A DNA stretch of 64,000 nt from contig CAVRIG010000023.1 of NCBI GenBank assembly GCA_963721175.1, positions 62,001 to 126,000 on the forward strand. Reading direction: 5' to 3'. The DNA is from Aliishimia sp963721175. GTDB taxonomy: Bacteria > Pseudomonadota > Alphaproteobacteria > Rhodobacterales > Rhodobacteraceae. The notes beneath the pieces are model-generated. The model was given only the letters and a program-made list of their open reading frames with translations, was not told the origin of the DNA and did no database searches. The first letter of the stretch is position 1. Every line of letters begins with the position of its first letter. Below, piece by piece: positions 49,113 through 59,810 of the stretch. The position numbers and the translations under genes were made by a program.

Positions 49113-49903
49113 CCTCGGCGCTCCATCCGGCCCAGGGGCTTGAAGCGCTTTGCGGCCGGTACCGGCGGTCGTAACCCGCTGAATAAAGGCAGCTTTCGTC
49201 GAAACCCTCCGCCTTCAGCGCCGGCCCGACGAGGATCAGCGCCGTGCGTGATATCTCCGCGTCAACCTGCCCGGCGATGTCCCCGAGAGCTCCCGCGAAT
49301 GATGCGCTCGTCCGGCCAGCTGGCGCGGTAGACCACGGCAACCGGGCAGTCGGACCCGTATGCGGGTACAAGATCCGCGACCACCGTCTCCAGGTTCTGG
49401 ATCGACAGATGGATGGCCAGCGTGGCGCCGGTGGCGGCGAAATTGGCCAGCGTCTCGCCCTCGGGCATCGACGAGGCGCGCCCGGGCGTTCGGGTCAGCA
49501 CCACCGACTGCGCAACGCCCCGGCAGGGTCAGTTCGGCCCCGAGCGCGGCAGCGGCGGCGGAAAAGGACGGAACGCCCGGCGTCACCGTCACCGGGATGC
49601 CCTCGACCCGCAGGCGCCGCAATTGCTCGCCCATCGCCGACCAGACCGACAGATCGCCGGAATGCAGCCGCGCCACGTCCAGCCCTGCGGCGTGGCGCGG
49701 ATTTGATCTCGGCGATGATCGCGTCAAGGTCCATGCGGGGCGGTGTTGATGATCCGCGCGCCCGGCGGGCAGTGCTCCAGAACTGCTTCGGGCACCAGCG
49801 ACCCGGCATAGAGGCAGACCGGGCACGCGGCGATCAGGTCCCGTCCGCGCAGCGTCAGCAGGTCCGGCGCGCCGGGACCGGCGCCGATGAAGTGAACGGT
49901 CAT
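49105..49903 (-). CDS. cobM: CobM, precorrin-4 C11-methyltransferase (frameshifted)
   Basis: About 264 residues. MTVHFIGAGPGAPDLLTLRG starts the methylase fold; later come ARLHSGDLSVWSAMGEQ, VTVTPGVPSFSAAAAALG and VVYRASWPDERIIRG. Extra bases: C after CCG near 49737, C after GCG near 49697, C after GGG near 49523 and, most clearly, A after GGG at 49291. The segment DIAGQVDAEISRTALILVG then leads to the end. It is flanked by cobE and cobB with 4- and 8-bp overlaps. Confidence 0.88.
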
Positions 49904-50283
49904 GTACCCTCTCCTTGTGCCAGCGCGCAGGTCGCCATGCGGTCGCCGGAGACCACGCGCGGACCCAGAAGGCGCGCGCCGGGGCCCGCGGCGGCCAATG
50001 CGGCGGCCTCTGCCACCGACCCGGTGTCGCGCGCGGCGCGCGACGCGGCGGACTGCGATGCGGTGACCTGCCGGGACAGATCTGCGGCCGCGACCGGCCA
50101 AACTGGCAGATCCACTGCGCGCGCAAAACCGCGGAAGACCTCCGTCCCGGCCTTGTCCGCAGCCGTGGCAAGCAGGTCCGGACGGGCCGGAGCATCGGCG
50201 CGGTTCAGCGCGTCCTGCAGGCTTTCGGCGCGCGCGGCGGTGCGGAATCCGAACCCGGCCACGATCACAGCGTCACGCTCCAT
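49900..50283 (-). CDS. cobE: CobE/GbiG-type cobalamin biosynthesis protein
   Basis: 127 residues. MERDAVIVAGFGFRTAARAESL is the usual start of the CobE family (related to the CbiG C-terminal domain), and VAEAAALAAAGPGARLLGPRVV is conserved. The intact frame lies between cobL and cobM with overlaps on both sides. It probably helps hydrolysis or stabilisation of ring-contraction intermediates; its exact aerobic role is not settled. Confidence 0.85.
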   Translation of the reverse strand: MERDAVIVAGFGFRTAARAESLQDALNRADAPARPDLLATAADKAGTEVFRGFARAVDLPVWPVAAADLSRQVTASQSAASRAARDTGSVAEAAALAAAGPGARLLGPRVVSGDRMATCALAQGEGT

Positions 50284-51464
50284 TGCACGATCGGGTAGTT
50301 CGCCTTCCAACCGCGCCGGGCGCCCAGTGCCGTCGCCTCGGCGAGTTCGATGCGCATCAGGTCCCCACCATGGCGCGATTGCGCCTGCACGAGCAGCGCC
50401 TCCGTCTCCAGCGTCACAGCGTTGGCGACAAATCGCGTTCCAGGCGGGAGGTTCGCGGTCAACCATTCGAGCAGCTCTGCGTCGAGCCCGCCTCCGACGA
50501 ACACGGCAGTGGGCGCGGCAAGATCCTCCAGCGCTTCCGGCGCGCGTCCGGTAAGGATCTGCAGCCGCTCGACACCCAGACGGTCGGCATTGGCGCGGAT
50601 CCGGTCCGCCCGGTCGGCGCGCGCCTCTATGGACACCGCGCTAAGCGTCGGATCGCAGAGCAGCCATTCGATCGCGATCGACCCGGATCCCCCGCCGATG
50701 TCCCACAGGTGCTCGAACGGCCGAGGGGCGAGCGCCGAAAGCGTCAGGGCGCGCACGGGGCGTCTGGTGATCTGGCCGTCGCTCTCGAACCAGTCATCCG
50801 GGCGCCCCGACGACATCGGAAGGACCGCACCATCACCGGCCACGGTCACACCCATGCAAACCGGATGCGCGATATCGCCCGGTATCTCGTCCGAAGCCGT
50901 GACCACCCGAACTCGTTCGCGCGGTCCGCCCAGGGCTTCCATCACCGTCAGCGTGCTGTCGCCGAATCCCGCGTTTCTGAGAAACCCGGCCAATATCTCC
51001 ACCGCGGCCCCGTCTCGCAGCAGCAGGATCGCACGCACACCAGGCGCAAGGTGCGGGCGCAGGCGCTCCACGGGGGCCGCGTGCAGCCCCAGACAGGCCG
51101 TCGTTTCCAGTGGCCAGCCCAATTGGGCGGCGGCGAGCGAAAACGTGGAGGGCCCGGGCAGCGCGCGCCATTCGGCGGGCTTGAGGTGCCGGGCCAATAC
51201 GGAACCTGCACCGAACCAGAACGGATCGCCGGACGCCAGGACCACGACACGCCGGCCCCGCATCTCGAGGAGCCTGGGCACGCCATCCGCGAATGGCACC
51301 GGCCATTCGATCCGATCCGCATCCAGGTCGGGCAACAGCGACAGGTGCCGCGCGGGGGCCATGACGGTGTCGGCACGCTGCAATTCCGTAAGGCTTGCAG
51401 GCGGCAACCCGTCCGGTCCATCCTCGCCCAGACCGATGATCGTCAGCCACGGAGCCTCAGCCAT
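50265..51464 (-). CDS. cobL: CobL, precorrin-6Y C5,15-methyltransferase (decarboxylating)
   Basis: A 399-residue two-domain enzyme. The N-terminal CbiE domain has LTIIGLGEDGPDGLPPAS and VVLASGDPFWFGAG. The C-terminal CbiT domain has the SAM motif LWDIGGGSGSIAIEWL. It methylates C5 and C15 and removes the acetate side chain at C12. Its ATG (51462-51464) overlaps the ATG of cobK on the other strand by two bases. The intact frame ends 19 bp inside cobE. Confidence 0.93.
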   Translation of the reverse strand: MAEAPWLTIIGLGEDGPDGLPPASLTELQRADTVMAPARHLSLLPDLDADRIEWPVPFADGVPRLLEMRGRRVVVLASGDPFWFGAGSVLARHLKPAEWRALPGPSTFSLAAAQLGWPLETTACLGLHAAPVERLRPHLAPGVRAILLLRDGAAVEILAGFLRNAGFGDSTLTVMEALGGPRERVRVVTASDEIPGDIAHPVCMGVTVAGDGAVLPMSSGRPDDWFESDGQITRRPVRALTLSALAPRPFEHLWDIGGGSGSIAIEWLLCDPTLSAVSIEARADRADRIRANADRLGVERLQILTGRAPEALEDLAAPTAVFVGGGLDAELLEWLTANLPPGTRFVANAVTLETEALLVQAQSRHGGDLMRIELAEATALGARRGWKANYPIVQWSVTL

Positions 51465-52218
51465 GTCGCCCAACCTGCTCGTGCTCGGTGGCACCACGGA
51501 AGCCACCGCACTCTGCCAGCGGGTGGCGGAGGCCGGAATCGCAGGCACGATCTCCTTCGCCGGCCGCGTGAACCGCCCGGTGCGACAGCCCCTGCCGCAG
51601 CGGGTGGGCGGATTCGGCGGCGTGTCGGGGCTCACCCGCTTCCTGCGCGAGAACGCGATCACCCATGTCGTCGACGCGACCCACCCCTTCGCCGCGCAGA
51701 TGAGCGCCAATGCTGTCGCTGCCTGCGCCGAGGCCGGTATCCCGCTCATCGCCCTCACCCGCGCGCAGTGGGAGCCGGAACCCGGCGACGACTGGCGCCA
51801 GGTGCCCGATATCGCGGGCGCGGTGGCCGCACTCCAAGGCCCGGCGAAGCGGATCATGCTCGCCGTAGGGCGGATGCACCTGCCGGACTTCGCCGCCAAC
51901 CCGCAGCATTTCTACCTCTTGCGCCTGGTCGATCCGCCGCTGGACGCGCCGCCCTTTCCACATCATTACGTGGTTGTGGATCGCGGCCCCTTCGCGGTGG
52001 AAAACGACCGGAAGCTCCTCGAGCACCACAGCATCGACATCGTCGTGTCGAAGAACGCGGGCGGGTCGGCGGCGGTGGCCAAGATCGTCGCGGCGCGTGA
52101 CCTCGGCCTGCCGGTTCTGATGATCGACCGCCCCGCGCCGCCTGCCCGGCGCGAGACCCATGAACTGGACAATGTGATGGAGTGGATCGCTCATGCTGGC
52201 GCCGACCTGGGCGTATAG
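51463..52218 (+). CDS. cobK: CobK, precorrin-6A reductase
   Basis: A 251-residue NADPH-dependent reductase acting just before CobL. LLVLGGTTEATALCQRVAEAG opens the fold, then THVVDATHPFAAQMSANA and MLAVGRMHLPDF. The family-typical end has VVVDRGPFAVENDRKLL and VVSKNAGGSAAVAKI. It is the only + strand gene inside the minus-strand cob run, head-to-head with cobL and converging on cobJ with a 28-bp overlap of the ends. Confidence 0.93.
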   Translation: MSPNLLVLGGTTEATALCQRVAEAGIAGTISFAGRVNRPVRQPLPQRVGGFGGVSGLTRFLRENAITHVVDATHPFAAQMSANAVAACAEAGIPLIALTRAQWEPEPGDDWRQVPDIAGAVAALQGPAKRIMLAVGRMHLPDFAANPQHFYLLRLVDPPLDAPPFPHHYVVVDRGPFAVENDRKLLEHHSIDIVVSKNAGGSAAVAKIVAARDLGLPVLMIDRPAPPARRETHELDNVMEWIAHAGADLGV

Positions 52219-52944
52219 ACCCATGGCGCGCCAGCGCGATGGATGAGCCGCGTGGCAGAGGAACCCACGATCACCATCGTGCGCATGTCCGCCATCTCGG
52301 GGCGTGCGTCAGGCAACGGCACGACGCGGATCTCCTCGTCGGGGGTCGTCACCGCGCGGGCGAAGATCACCGGGCGGTCATCGGCACATGCAGCGTTCAG
52401 CACCTCCAGCGTGCGCATCGAACCCCTCCGGCCGCGATTTCGAACGCGGGTTGTAGAACGCCATCGCGAAATCCGCTTCCACCGCCAGGCGCAGGCGTTT
52501 CTCGATCACCGCCCAGGGCTTGAGGTTGTCGCTCAGATTGATCGCGCAGAAATCATGCCCCAGCGGCGCGCCGGCCCGGGCTGCCGCCGCCAGCATCGCG
52601 GTTATCCCCGGCAGCACGCGGATGTCGAGGTCGCGCCACTCAGGAGGTCCGACTTCGACCGTCTCGAACACCGCCGAGGCCATCGCGAAGACCCCAGGAT
52701 CGCCGGAGGATACGACCACCACGCGCCGCCCTTCCGCCGCCATTTCCAGGGCGTTTCGGGACCGCTCCAACTCCAACCTGTTGTCGGACGCATGTTTCAC
52801 CAGCCCCGTCCGATCCGCCACCCGCGCGACGTAAGGCACATATCCCACGACGTCCGTTGCCTGCGCCAAGGCGTCGGCAACCTGCGGCGTCACCAGCGCT
52901 TCGTCTCCAGGTCCGAGCCCCGCGATGGCGAGCCATCCGCTCAC
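52191..52944 (-). CDS. cobJ: CobJ, precorrin-3B C17-methyltransferase (one frameshift)
   Basis: Catalyses methylation at C17 with ring contraction. About 250 residues starting at a GTG (52944) that overlaps the cobI stop. Core motifs are LAIAGLGPGDEALVTP, VVVVSSGDPGVFAMAS, RVLPGITAMLAAAARAG and HDFCAINLSDNLKPW. An extra base at 52422 (T after GGG) separates MAFYNPRSKSR from MRTLEVLNAACADDRPVIFA. It is the last gene of the riboswitch-2 operon. Confidence 0.92.
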
Positions 52945-53672
52945 GGCCGCCGCCCGTGACCATGCACCACGATGATGGAGAAGTAGGGCGCAATCCTTCC
53001 GCCGTCGCAGAAGTCCGCCAGCCGCTGCACCGTCTGCTTCGGCATCGCGGCGTATTCCACCAACCACGCGGCCTCGTACTTGCCCGCCGCCTGCAGCGCG
53101 CCGCGCACCTTGTCGAGGTTCCGCCCGATCTTCATCACCACCAGCGCGTCGGTGTCGGCCATCCGTCGGGCCAGCTCCGCCTCCGGCAGGGTCGCCATCA
53201 GCACGGTCAGCACGTCGTCGCCCCAGGTCACCGGCTGGCCGGTCGCGGTCCAGGCCGCCGACATGCCGGTGATCGCCGGCACGACCTCCACCGGCACCTG
53301 TCCCTGAAGGCGTGAATGGAGATGCATGAAGGAGCCGTAAAAGAACGGATCGCCTTCGCACAGCACGACGACATCCTCGCCCGCCTCCGCCAGCGCGCGC
53401 AGCCGGTCGGTGCAGCCGGTATAGAACTCCGACAGGATGCAGTTGTAGCGCGGGTCGCTGAGCGGGATCTCCGTCGTCACCGGATACTCCATCGGCAACT
53501 CGGTGGCATCGCAGGGGATCTTTCCGTCGACGATCTGCCGCGCCTGACCCGCACGCCCGGCCTTGCGGAAAAACGCCACGTGCCGCGCCCCGCGCAGCAG
53601 CCGGTCGGCGCGCACGGTCATCAGGTCCGGATCGCCGGGGCCCAGGCCCAAACCGTAGATCGTTCCGGTCAT
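52941..53672 (-). CDS. cobI: CobI, precorrin-2 C20-methyltransferase
   Basis: A 243-residue methyltransferase that makes precorrin-3A. IYGLGLGPGDPDLMTVRADR, VVLCEGDPFFYGSFMHL and VEVVPAITGMSAAWTATG are the conserved SAM- and precorrin-binding segments. The frame is intact, with 4-bp overlaps to both cobH and cobJ. Confidence 0.95.
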   Translation of the reverse strand: MTGTIYGLGLGPGDPDLMTVRADRLLRGARHVAFFRKAGRAGQARQIVDGKIPCDATELPMEYPVTTEIPLSDPRYNCILSEFYTGCTDRLRALAEAGEDVVVLCEGDPFFYGSFMHLHSRLQGQVPVEVVPAITGMSAAWTATGQPVTWGDDVLTVLMATLPEAELARRMADTDALVVMKIGRNLDKVRGALQAAGKYEAAWLVEYAAMPKQTVQRLADFCDGGRIAPYFSIIVVHGHGRRP

Positions 53673-54298
53673 TCGGCCCGGCTCGCGATCGCGTTGATGG
53701 CGGCGACCGTGATGGCGCTGCCGCCGAGCCGCCCCTCCACGATGCAGCAGGGCGCGGGCTGGTCGTTCCAGAGCGCGTCCTTGCTTTCGGCCGCGCCGAC
53801 GAAGCCCACCGGGCAGCCGATGATCGCGGCGGGCCGGGGGCAGTCCGGATCCTCCAGCATGTTCAGCAGGTGAAAGAGCGCGGTCGGCGCGTTTCCGATC
53901 GCCACCAGCGCGCCGTTCAGATGCGGACGCCACAGCTCCAGTGCGGCGGCCGAGCGGGTGTTCCCCATCTCCGCCGCCATCTCGCGCACGCGCTCATCCT
54001 GAAGGGTGCAAATCACCTCGTTCTGCACAGGCAGCCGTGCGCGGGTCACGCCTTCGCTCACCATGCGCGCATCGCAGAGGATCGGCGCACCGGCCTCCAG
54101 CGCCAGCCGGGCCGTCTCTGCGAAACCGGGGGCGATGCGGATGTGCCGCTCCAGCCCGACCATGCCGGCGGCGTGGATCATGCGGACGGCGATGCGTTCC
54201 TCGTCCGGGTTGAAGCGCGCCAGGTCGGCCTCCGCCCGGATCGTGGCGAAAGACTGCCGGTAGATCGCCGCGCCGTCCTTTTCGTATCGGTACCCCAT
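53669..54298 (-). CDS. cobH: CobH, precorrin-8X methylmutase
   Basis: 209 residues. The catalytic His lies in AVRMIHAAGMVGLERHI. IVGGSAxx-type family segments appear as GNAPTALFHLLNML and AAIIGCPVGFVGAAESKDAL. It moves the C11 methyl to C12, giving hydrogenobyrinate. It lies between cobG and cobI. Confidence 0.95.
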   Translation of the reverse strand: MGYRYEKDGAAIYRQSFATIRAEADLARFNPDEERIAVRMIHAAGMVGLERHIRIAPGFAETARLALEAGAPILCDARMVSEGVTRARLPVQNEVICTLQDERVREMAAEMGNTRSAAALELWRPHLNGALVAIGNAPTALFHLLNMLEDPDCPRPAAIIGCPVGFVGAAESKDALWNDQPAPCCIVEGRLGGSAITVAAINAIASRAE

Positions 54299-54304
54299 CG
54301 TCGG

Positions 54305-55439
54305 TCAGCCCGCCCCAGTCAGAATCTCGTCCGAAATGTCCTCGGGCAAGAGCCCGGACCGCAGCGGGGCATCCCACGCGCACCCGTTCTCCACAAGGTC
54401 AAATCGTCCGTTCCGACCCACCAGCGTGGTCGCCGCGGACCGGGGCCGGGCGCAACCCTTGGCACAGCCGGAGACGTGCAAGCCGCCGCCGAAGCGCGGC
54501 GCCAGGTCACGCGCCAATGCCCGGGTTTCGACCGTGGCCTGGGGACAGAGCGGCGCCCCGGGGCAGGCATCCGTGGCAAGGAGCGGGTCGTCTGCCTGCG
54601 TCACGAACGCCGGATCGTCCCGTGCGCCCGCCCGTTCCAGCAGAAAGAGTCGCCAGGGCGTCACCCGTAGCGCCGTCGCGCCGGTGGTCCGGACGATCCG
54701 GGCGAGCGCGCCGGCGTCGATCTGTCCGAAAGCCGCGCCGAGCAGAGCACCCATGGGATGCGGGCCGACGGTCGGCAGAGCTGCGACAGACAGGGGCTGT
54801 TCGACGGTCCACTCCACCGGCGGCGTGTTGTATGCCACGACCCGCGCCATGCGGCGATGGGTGAACGTCCGGTGTTCCGCGAACCAAGCGGCCATCTCGA
54901 GCACGGCATCCGGGACGTCCGGTTCGGTGACGGGGCGGCCAAACGGCGAGCCGTCCAGTCGCAGGATCAGGCCATGGGCGCCGCGTTCGATGCGGATGTC
55001 GGCGGACGCGGCGGAGAGCAGCGGCGCCGGTCCGCAATCGACCGCAAACCCGAATTTCGCCGGCAGGTCAGGTAATTTGGCAAGCATCCCGGCCAGCGCG
55101 GTCGCCAACCGGCACGTGAGGTCGCCTTCTGTCCAGAACGGCGCGACCAGGATGTTCCGACGACCTTCCATCGCCGGATCGGCATCGAGCAGGTCCAATT
55201 CTGCCAGTCCCTGAAGCAGGCTTTCGTGATCCGCCTCGTCCACGCCCCGGATCTGGAGGTTCGCCCGGTTCGTGAGATCGATGAATTCCGCTCCCGTACC
55301 GCTGCGCCAGATCGCAAAGGGCGAGGACATGATCGCGCTCTAGCCTAGCCAGTCGTGGGCGGATCCGCACCACCAGCCCGTCGCCCGACATCATCGGCCG
55401 GTAGGCGCCCGGGCACCAGCCCTTGACGGCCGCGGTCAT
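54305..55439 (-). CDS. cobG: CobG, precorrin-3B synthase (one frameshift)
   Basis: Oxygen-dependent monooxygenase with siroheme-type and Fe-S features that marks the aerobic pathway. The true start is MTAAVKGWCPGAYRPMMSG at 55439, overlapping the cobN stop (ATGA). An extra A in a short A-run near 55294, between RYGSG and FIDLTNRANLQIRG, hides the first 48 codons from the rest, so a truncated start at 55330 would be called otherwise. Cysteines in DACPGAPLCPQ and VSGCAKGCARP fit the cofactor site. Corrected length is about 377 residues. Confidence 0.9.
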
Positions 55440-58400
55440 GCCTGCGCCTCGAGATTGGCCCGGATCGAATTCCGCCGGGTCTGCCACAGCCCGGCCTCCA
55501 GAAGTTCGGCAAACCGCGCCTGCATCGCCGCGTGCGCTCCGGGATTGGCATCTCGCAGGAAGGCCTCCGTCTCCGCATCCCCTAGCGTCGCGTCGTGATA
55601 GAGATCGAAGAGATGTGGGCTGACAGCCCCCGCCAGATGCGCGAAGGCCGCCATGTGGTCGAGCGTCGCCGCGATCTCCGCCGCCCCCCGGAAGCCATGC
55701 CGCCGCATCCCCGCGATCCAGCCTTGGTTCGCGGCGCGACCCTGCACGACGCGCGCGATCTCCTCGGGCAACGCCCGCGCCCGGGGGCGCGCCGGGTCGG
55801 TGTTGTCGAGATGATAGAGCGCCGCGCCGGCCCCCCGTCACTGCCTGCGCTGCCGCAAACCCGGCCTCGTGCGCGGCGTAATCGGCGGCGAGCAGCAGGT
55901 CCGTCTCCGGCAGGTCCTGCAGGTGCACGAAGCTGTCGGCCCGCGACACCCGGTCCCGAAGCCCGGCCTCGTCGCGGGTCGCCTCGCCTCCGTCGAGCGC
56001 CCAGGCACTGGCCTTCAGCCACGCCTCGCCCGCCCGCTGGCGGCCCTCGGCGCTGTAATCCTCGACCGCGTGGCCCATGCCCAAGCCAAAGCTGCCCGGC
56101 GCGGGTCCGTAGACGCGGGCGAGGTCGGCGCGCCCGGCATAGGGGTTCCAGTCCGGCGCTTCGTCGCGCTCCGCCAGCGCCCGGATCGCCTGCCCGAAGA
56201 GCACCGAGAGCGTCGGGAAGACGTCACGAAAGAGCCCGGACACCCGCAGGGTGACGTCGATCCGCGGCCGGTCGAGATCGGTGATCGGCAGCACCTCGAT
56301 CCCCGACACGCGCTCGGAGCCCTCGTCCCACACCGGCCGCACGCCCAGCAAGTGCAGCGCCATGGCGAACTCCTCGCCCGCGGTGCGCATCGTGGCGGAG
56401 CCCCAGAGGTCGACGATCAACCCGCGTGGCCAGTCGCCCTCGTCCTGCAGGTGCCGCCGGACCAACTCGCCGGCGAGCTTCACGCCCTGCGCGTAGGCGG
56501 AGCGGGTGGGCACCGACCGCGGATCGGTGGTGTAGATGTTGCGCCCGGTCGGTAGCACGTCCGTCCGCCCGCGATATGGCGAGCCCGACGGCCCCGCCTC
56601 GATCCTGCGGCCGTCGAGCGCGTCGAGCAGGGATTGACGCTCTGCGGTGGTGGAGGTGGCAGTCTCGAAGGCGGTTGGAGCGGCGACCGGACGGCCCCAG
56701 ACATGCAGCCCGTCGCCGAACTGGCTGTCCTTCACGTCGCAGACGAAACGGTCGATGCGCGTGATCGCCTCCGCCGGGCAGGCGGCGCGGTCGAGGCCCA
56801 GATCGTGCTCCACCCCGAGGCTCTGCGCCTCAGCGCGGATATCGCCCTGCAGCCGGTCGCGGCGGCGCGGGTCGAGACCGTCGGCGTTGGAAAACTCGTC
56901 GAGCAGCGCCTCGAGCCGGGCCAGCCGCTCCGGCGTGCCGGACTGGCGCAGGGGCGGCGGGATGTGGCCCAGCGTGACGGCGCCGATGCGGCGCTTGGCC
57001 TGCGCGGCCTCCCCGGGATCGTTGACGATGAAGGGGTAGATCACCGGCAGGTCGCCCACCAGAACCTCGGGCCAGCAGGTCCCGGACAGCGCCACGGATT
57101 TCCCAGGCAGCCATTCCAGCGTGCCGTGTGCGCCGATATGGACCATCGCGTCGGTCCGCATCTGCAGCCAGAGGTAGAAGGCGACGTAGGCGTGGCGGGG
57201 GGTGCGGGAGAGGTCGTGGTAGCCGTCGGCGCGGTCCTCCGACATGCCACGTTCCGGTTGGAGCGCGATGAGAGACTTGCCCCGCCACAATGCGGCGAAG
57301 CGGAAGGCGCCGTCCTCGACATCCGGGTCCGTCTCCGGAGCGCCCCAGGCCGTTTCCAGATCGTTGCGCAGCGTGTCGGGCAACTTGGCCAGCGCCGCGC
57401 GGTAGGCGTCGAGCGGCCAGCGGACATTGCGGGAGAGCATGGCGTGCGACAAATCATGCCCGGTTTCGGAAACGTCATAGCCCGCGTTCCGCAGGTCCTC
57501 GAGGATCGCGTGGGCGGAGGCGGGCGCGTCGAGCCCCACCGCGTGGCCCATGTTCCAATCCTTGCCGGGGTAGGTGGAGAGCACGAGCGTCACATGTCGT
57601 TCCCGCGCGGGTGTTGCGGCGAGCCGCAGCCAGCCGTGAACGCGGTCGGCGATGGCCGCCACGCGGTCGGGCGCCGGTCGGTGGGCGAAGCGGGAGAATT
57701 CCAGATGCCGGTCACGCGCGCCCGGCTCCTTGAAGCGAGGCAACACCGCCGAAGATACGCCCGTCCACCTCCGGAAGCACCACGTGCATCGCGAGGTCGG
57801 CGGGGGACAGTCCGCGCTCGGCCTCGGCCCAGGCGTTGCGCGTAGAGGTGGCAAGGGCGACCTGAAAGACCGGTACGCCGCCCGCATCGAGCGGCGATCG
57901 GCCGTCATCACCCTTTCCGCTGAAGGCGGTGGCGTTGACGATCGCCGCGGGGCGCAGATATGCGATCTGTCGGCGCAGCCACGCGGCAGGTTCAGCAGCC
58001 TTGAGCGACGGCGCGAAAAGCCCCAGGACGTCATACCCGCGGACGCGAAACGACTCGAAAAGCGCGCTGATAGGCGCAAGGTCTGCGGAGACGAGGTAGG
58101 AGCGGTAGAAGGTGATCAGGATCAGCGGCCGTATCTCGGATCGTTGCGCCAGCACCGGACAGGCGACGCCGTCCTCGGGGGTCCATGCGCCCACCATCGG
58201 GATCACCTTCGATCCCGGCACCGGCCCGGCATAGAGCCCCGCGGCCAGCGCCATCTGCGCCAGCGCCGCCTGGGCCGCGACGATCCCGCCAGTGTCGCAG
58301 AGATGCTGGAGCCGGCGCAGGGTGGAGACGGGCAGGGTGGCGAAATCGTCGAGCCGCTTGTCGGATCGGCCATCGGCGGGCAAAACCGCCAGCGCGATGC

Positions 58401-58732
58401 CGCGTGCCTGCGCCAGCGCCTTGACCTGACTGCAGACCATAGGACCAGTAGGGCACCCCGCCGATCAGCCGGATCAGGATACCCTTCGCGCCCGCCAGCG
58501 TCTGTTCGAGGTAGGTATCGACAGAGAGCGGGTGTTTCAGCGCGACAAGGTTGGCCAGCCGCAGCGTCGGCAGCCGGCCCTCCGGTCCGCCGCCGCGATG
58601 CCATCCTTCGGCGAAGGCGCCGAGGTCGCTGTCGGAGAAGGAGAGCACCACCAGGTCCGCGGGGCTCTGCCCCAGGTCGGTCGGCGTCTCGGTCTCTTCG
58701 AGCCCGTGGCTTTCGCGGAAGACGACATGCAT
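55436..58732 (-). CDS. cobN: CobN, aerobic cobaltochelatase large subunit (three frameshifts)
   Basis: The ATP-dependent chelatase subunit that inserts cobalt into hydrogenobyrinic acid a,c-diamide, about 1097 residues after repair. Family signatures: TLVLSTYPGKDWNMGHAVG, MVHIGAHGTLEWLPGKSVAL, DVLPTGRNIYTTDPRSVPT and GLIVDLWGSATMRTAGEEF. Extra bases lie near 58433 (after CAG), at 57735 (C after TCG) and near 55838. The small subunits CobS and CobT are not in the window. It is translationally coupled to cobG and lies 6 bp after cobW. Confidence 0.94.
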
Positions 58733-58738
58733 GGGCGG

Positions 58739-59810
58739 CTACTCGGCGGCCTCCGTATGTGCGGGCCTGAGTGCGGCGCGGATGATGTCGGGCCGGATGT
58801 CGTCGTGCTCGGCGATCACGACCAGCTGGCCCCTGCGCGGCTCACCGGGGTTCCATGGGCGGTCGTATTGGTGCCGCACGCGCGCGCCCACGGCCTGCAC
58901 CAGCAGCCGCATCGGCTTGCCCGCGACGGCGGCGTAGCCCTTGATCCGCAGGATGTTGTGCTCGTTGGCCAGCGCCTCGATCGCGCCGGACGAGATGCGC
59001 GGGGTCGGCAAGCTCGGGGATGTCGACAACGATCGAGTCGAAATCGTCATGCTCGTGGTCGTCGGCGCCGTCATGGTGCGAGGGGCGGGCGTCCATGTCG
59101 TCTTCCGCCGCCGCCTCCAGCCCCAGGATCACGCGCGGGTCGACCACGCCCTCGGCCACTTCGATCACCGGCAGCGGGCGCGGGGTCTCTGCGGCGATGA
59201 TCGCGCGGGCCTTCGCCACGCCTTCGGGGCCGGCGAGATCGGGTTTCGTGAGCAGGATGATATCGGCGCAGGAGATCTGGTCCTCGAACACCTCAGACAG
59301 CGGGGTTTCGTGGTCGATGCTGTCATCGGCCAGCCGCTGCGCGTCCACGCGCGCCACGTCGGGCGCGAACCGGCCCGCTGCCACGGCTTCGGCATCGGCC
59401 AGCGCGATCACCCCGTCCACGGTGATCTTCGAGCGGATGTCGGGCCAGTCGAAGGCCTTGAGCAGCGGCTTCGGCAGCGCGAGCCCGGAGGTTTCGATCA
59501 GGATGTGGTCGGGCCGCGGATCGAGCGCCATCAGCGCCTCGATCGTCGGGATGAAATCGTCGGCGACGGTGCAGCAGATGCAGCCGTTGGCGAGTTCCAT
59601 GATGTTCTCTGCCGGGCAGTCGGGGATCGCGCAGCCTTTCAGGATCTCGCCATCGACGCCCACGTCGCCGAACTCGTTGACCACGACTGCCAACCGTCGA
59701 CCGCCCGGGTTTTGCATCAGGTGCCGGATCAGCGTGGTCTTGCCGGAGCCCAGGAACCCGGTGATCACGGTCACGGGCAGTTTCGCAAGGTCGGTCATGG
59801 CATCATTCAT
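58739..59810 (-). CDS. cobW: CobW, COG0523 GTPase metallochaperone (one frameshift)
   Basis: A G3E GTPase with P-loop VITGFLGSGKTTLIRHL, the metal motif GCICCTVADD (CxCC), NKxD-type LLTKPDLAG and a His/Asp-rich loop (HHDGADDHEHDD). CobW is thought to deliver cobalt to CobN. An extra base at 59006 (G after GCC) separates the His-rich loop from the C-terminal domain (GAIEALANEHNILRIKGYAA). About 356 residues. It overlaps the DUF1636 gene by 8 bp. Confidence 0.93.
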
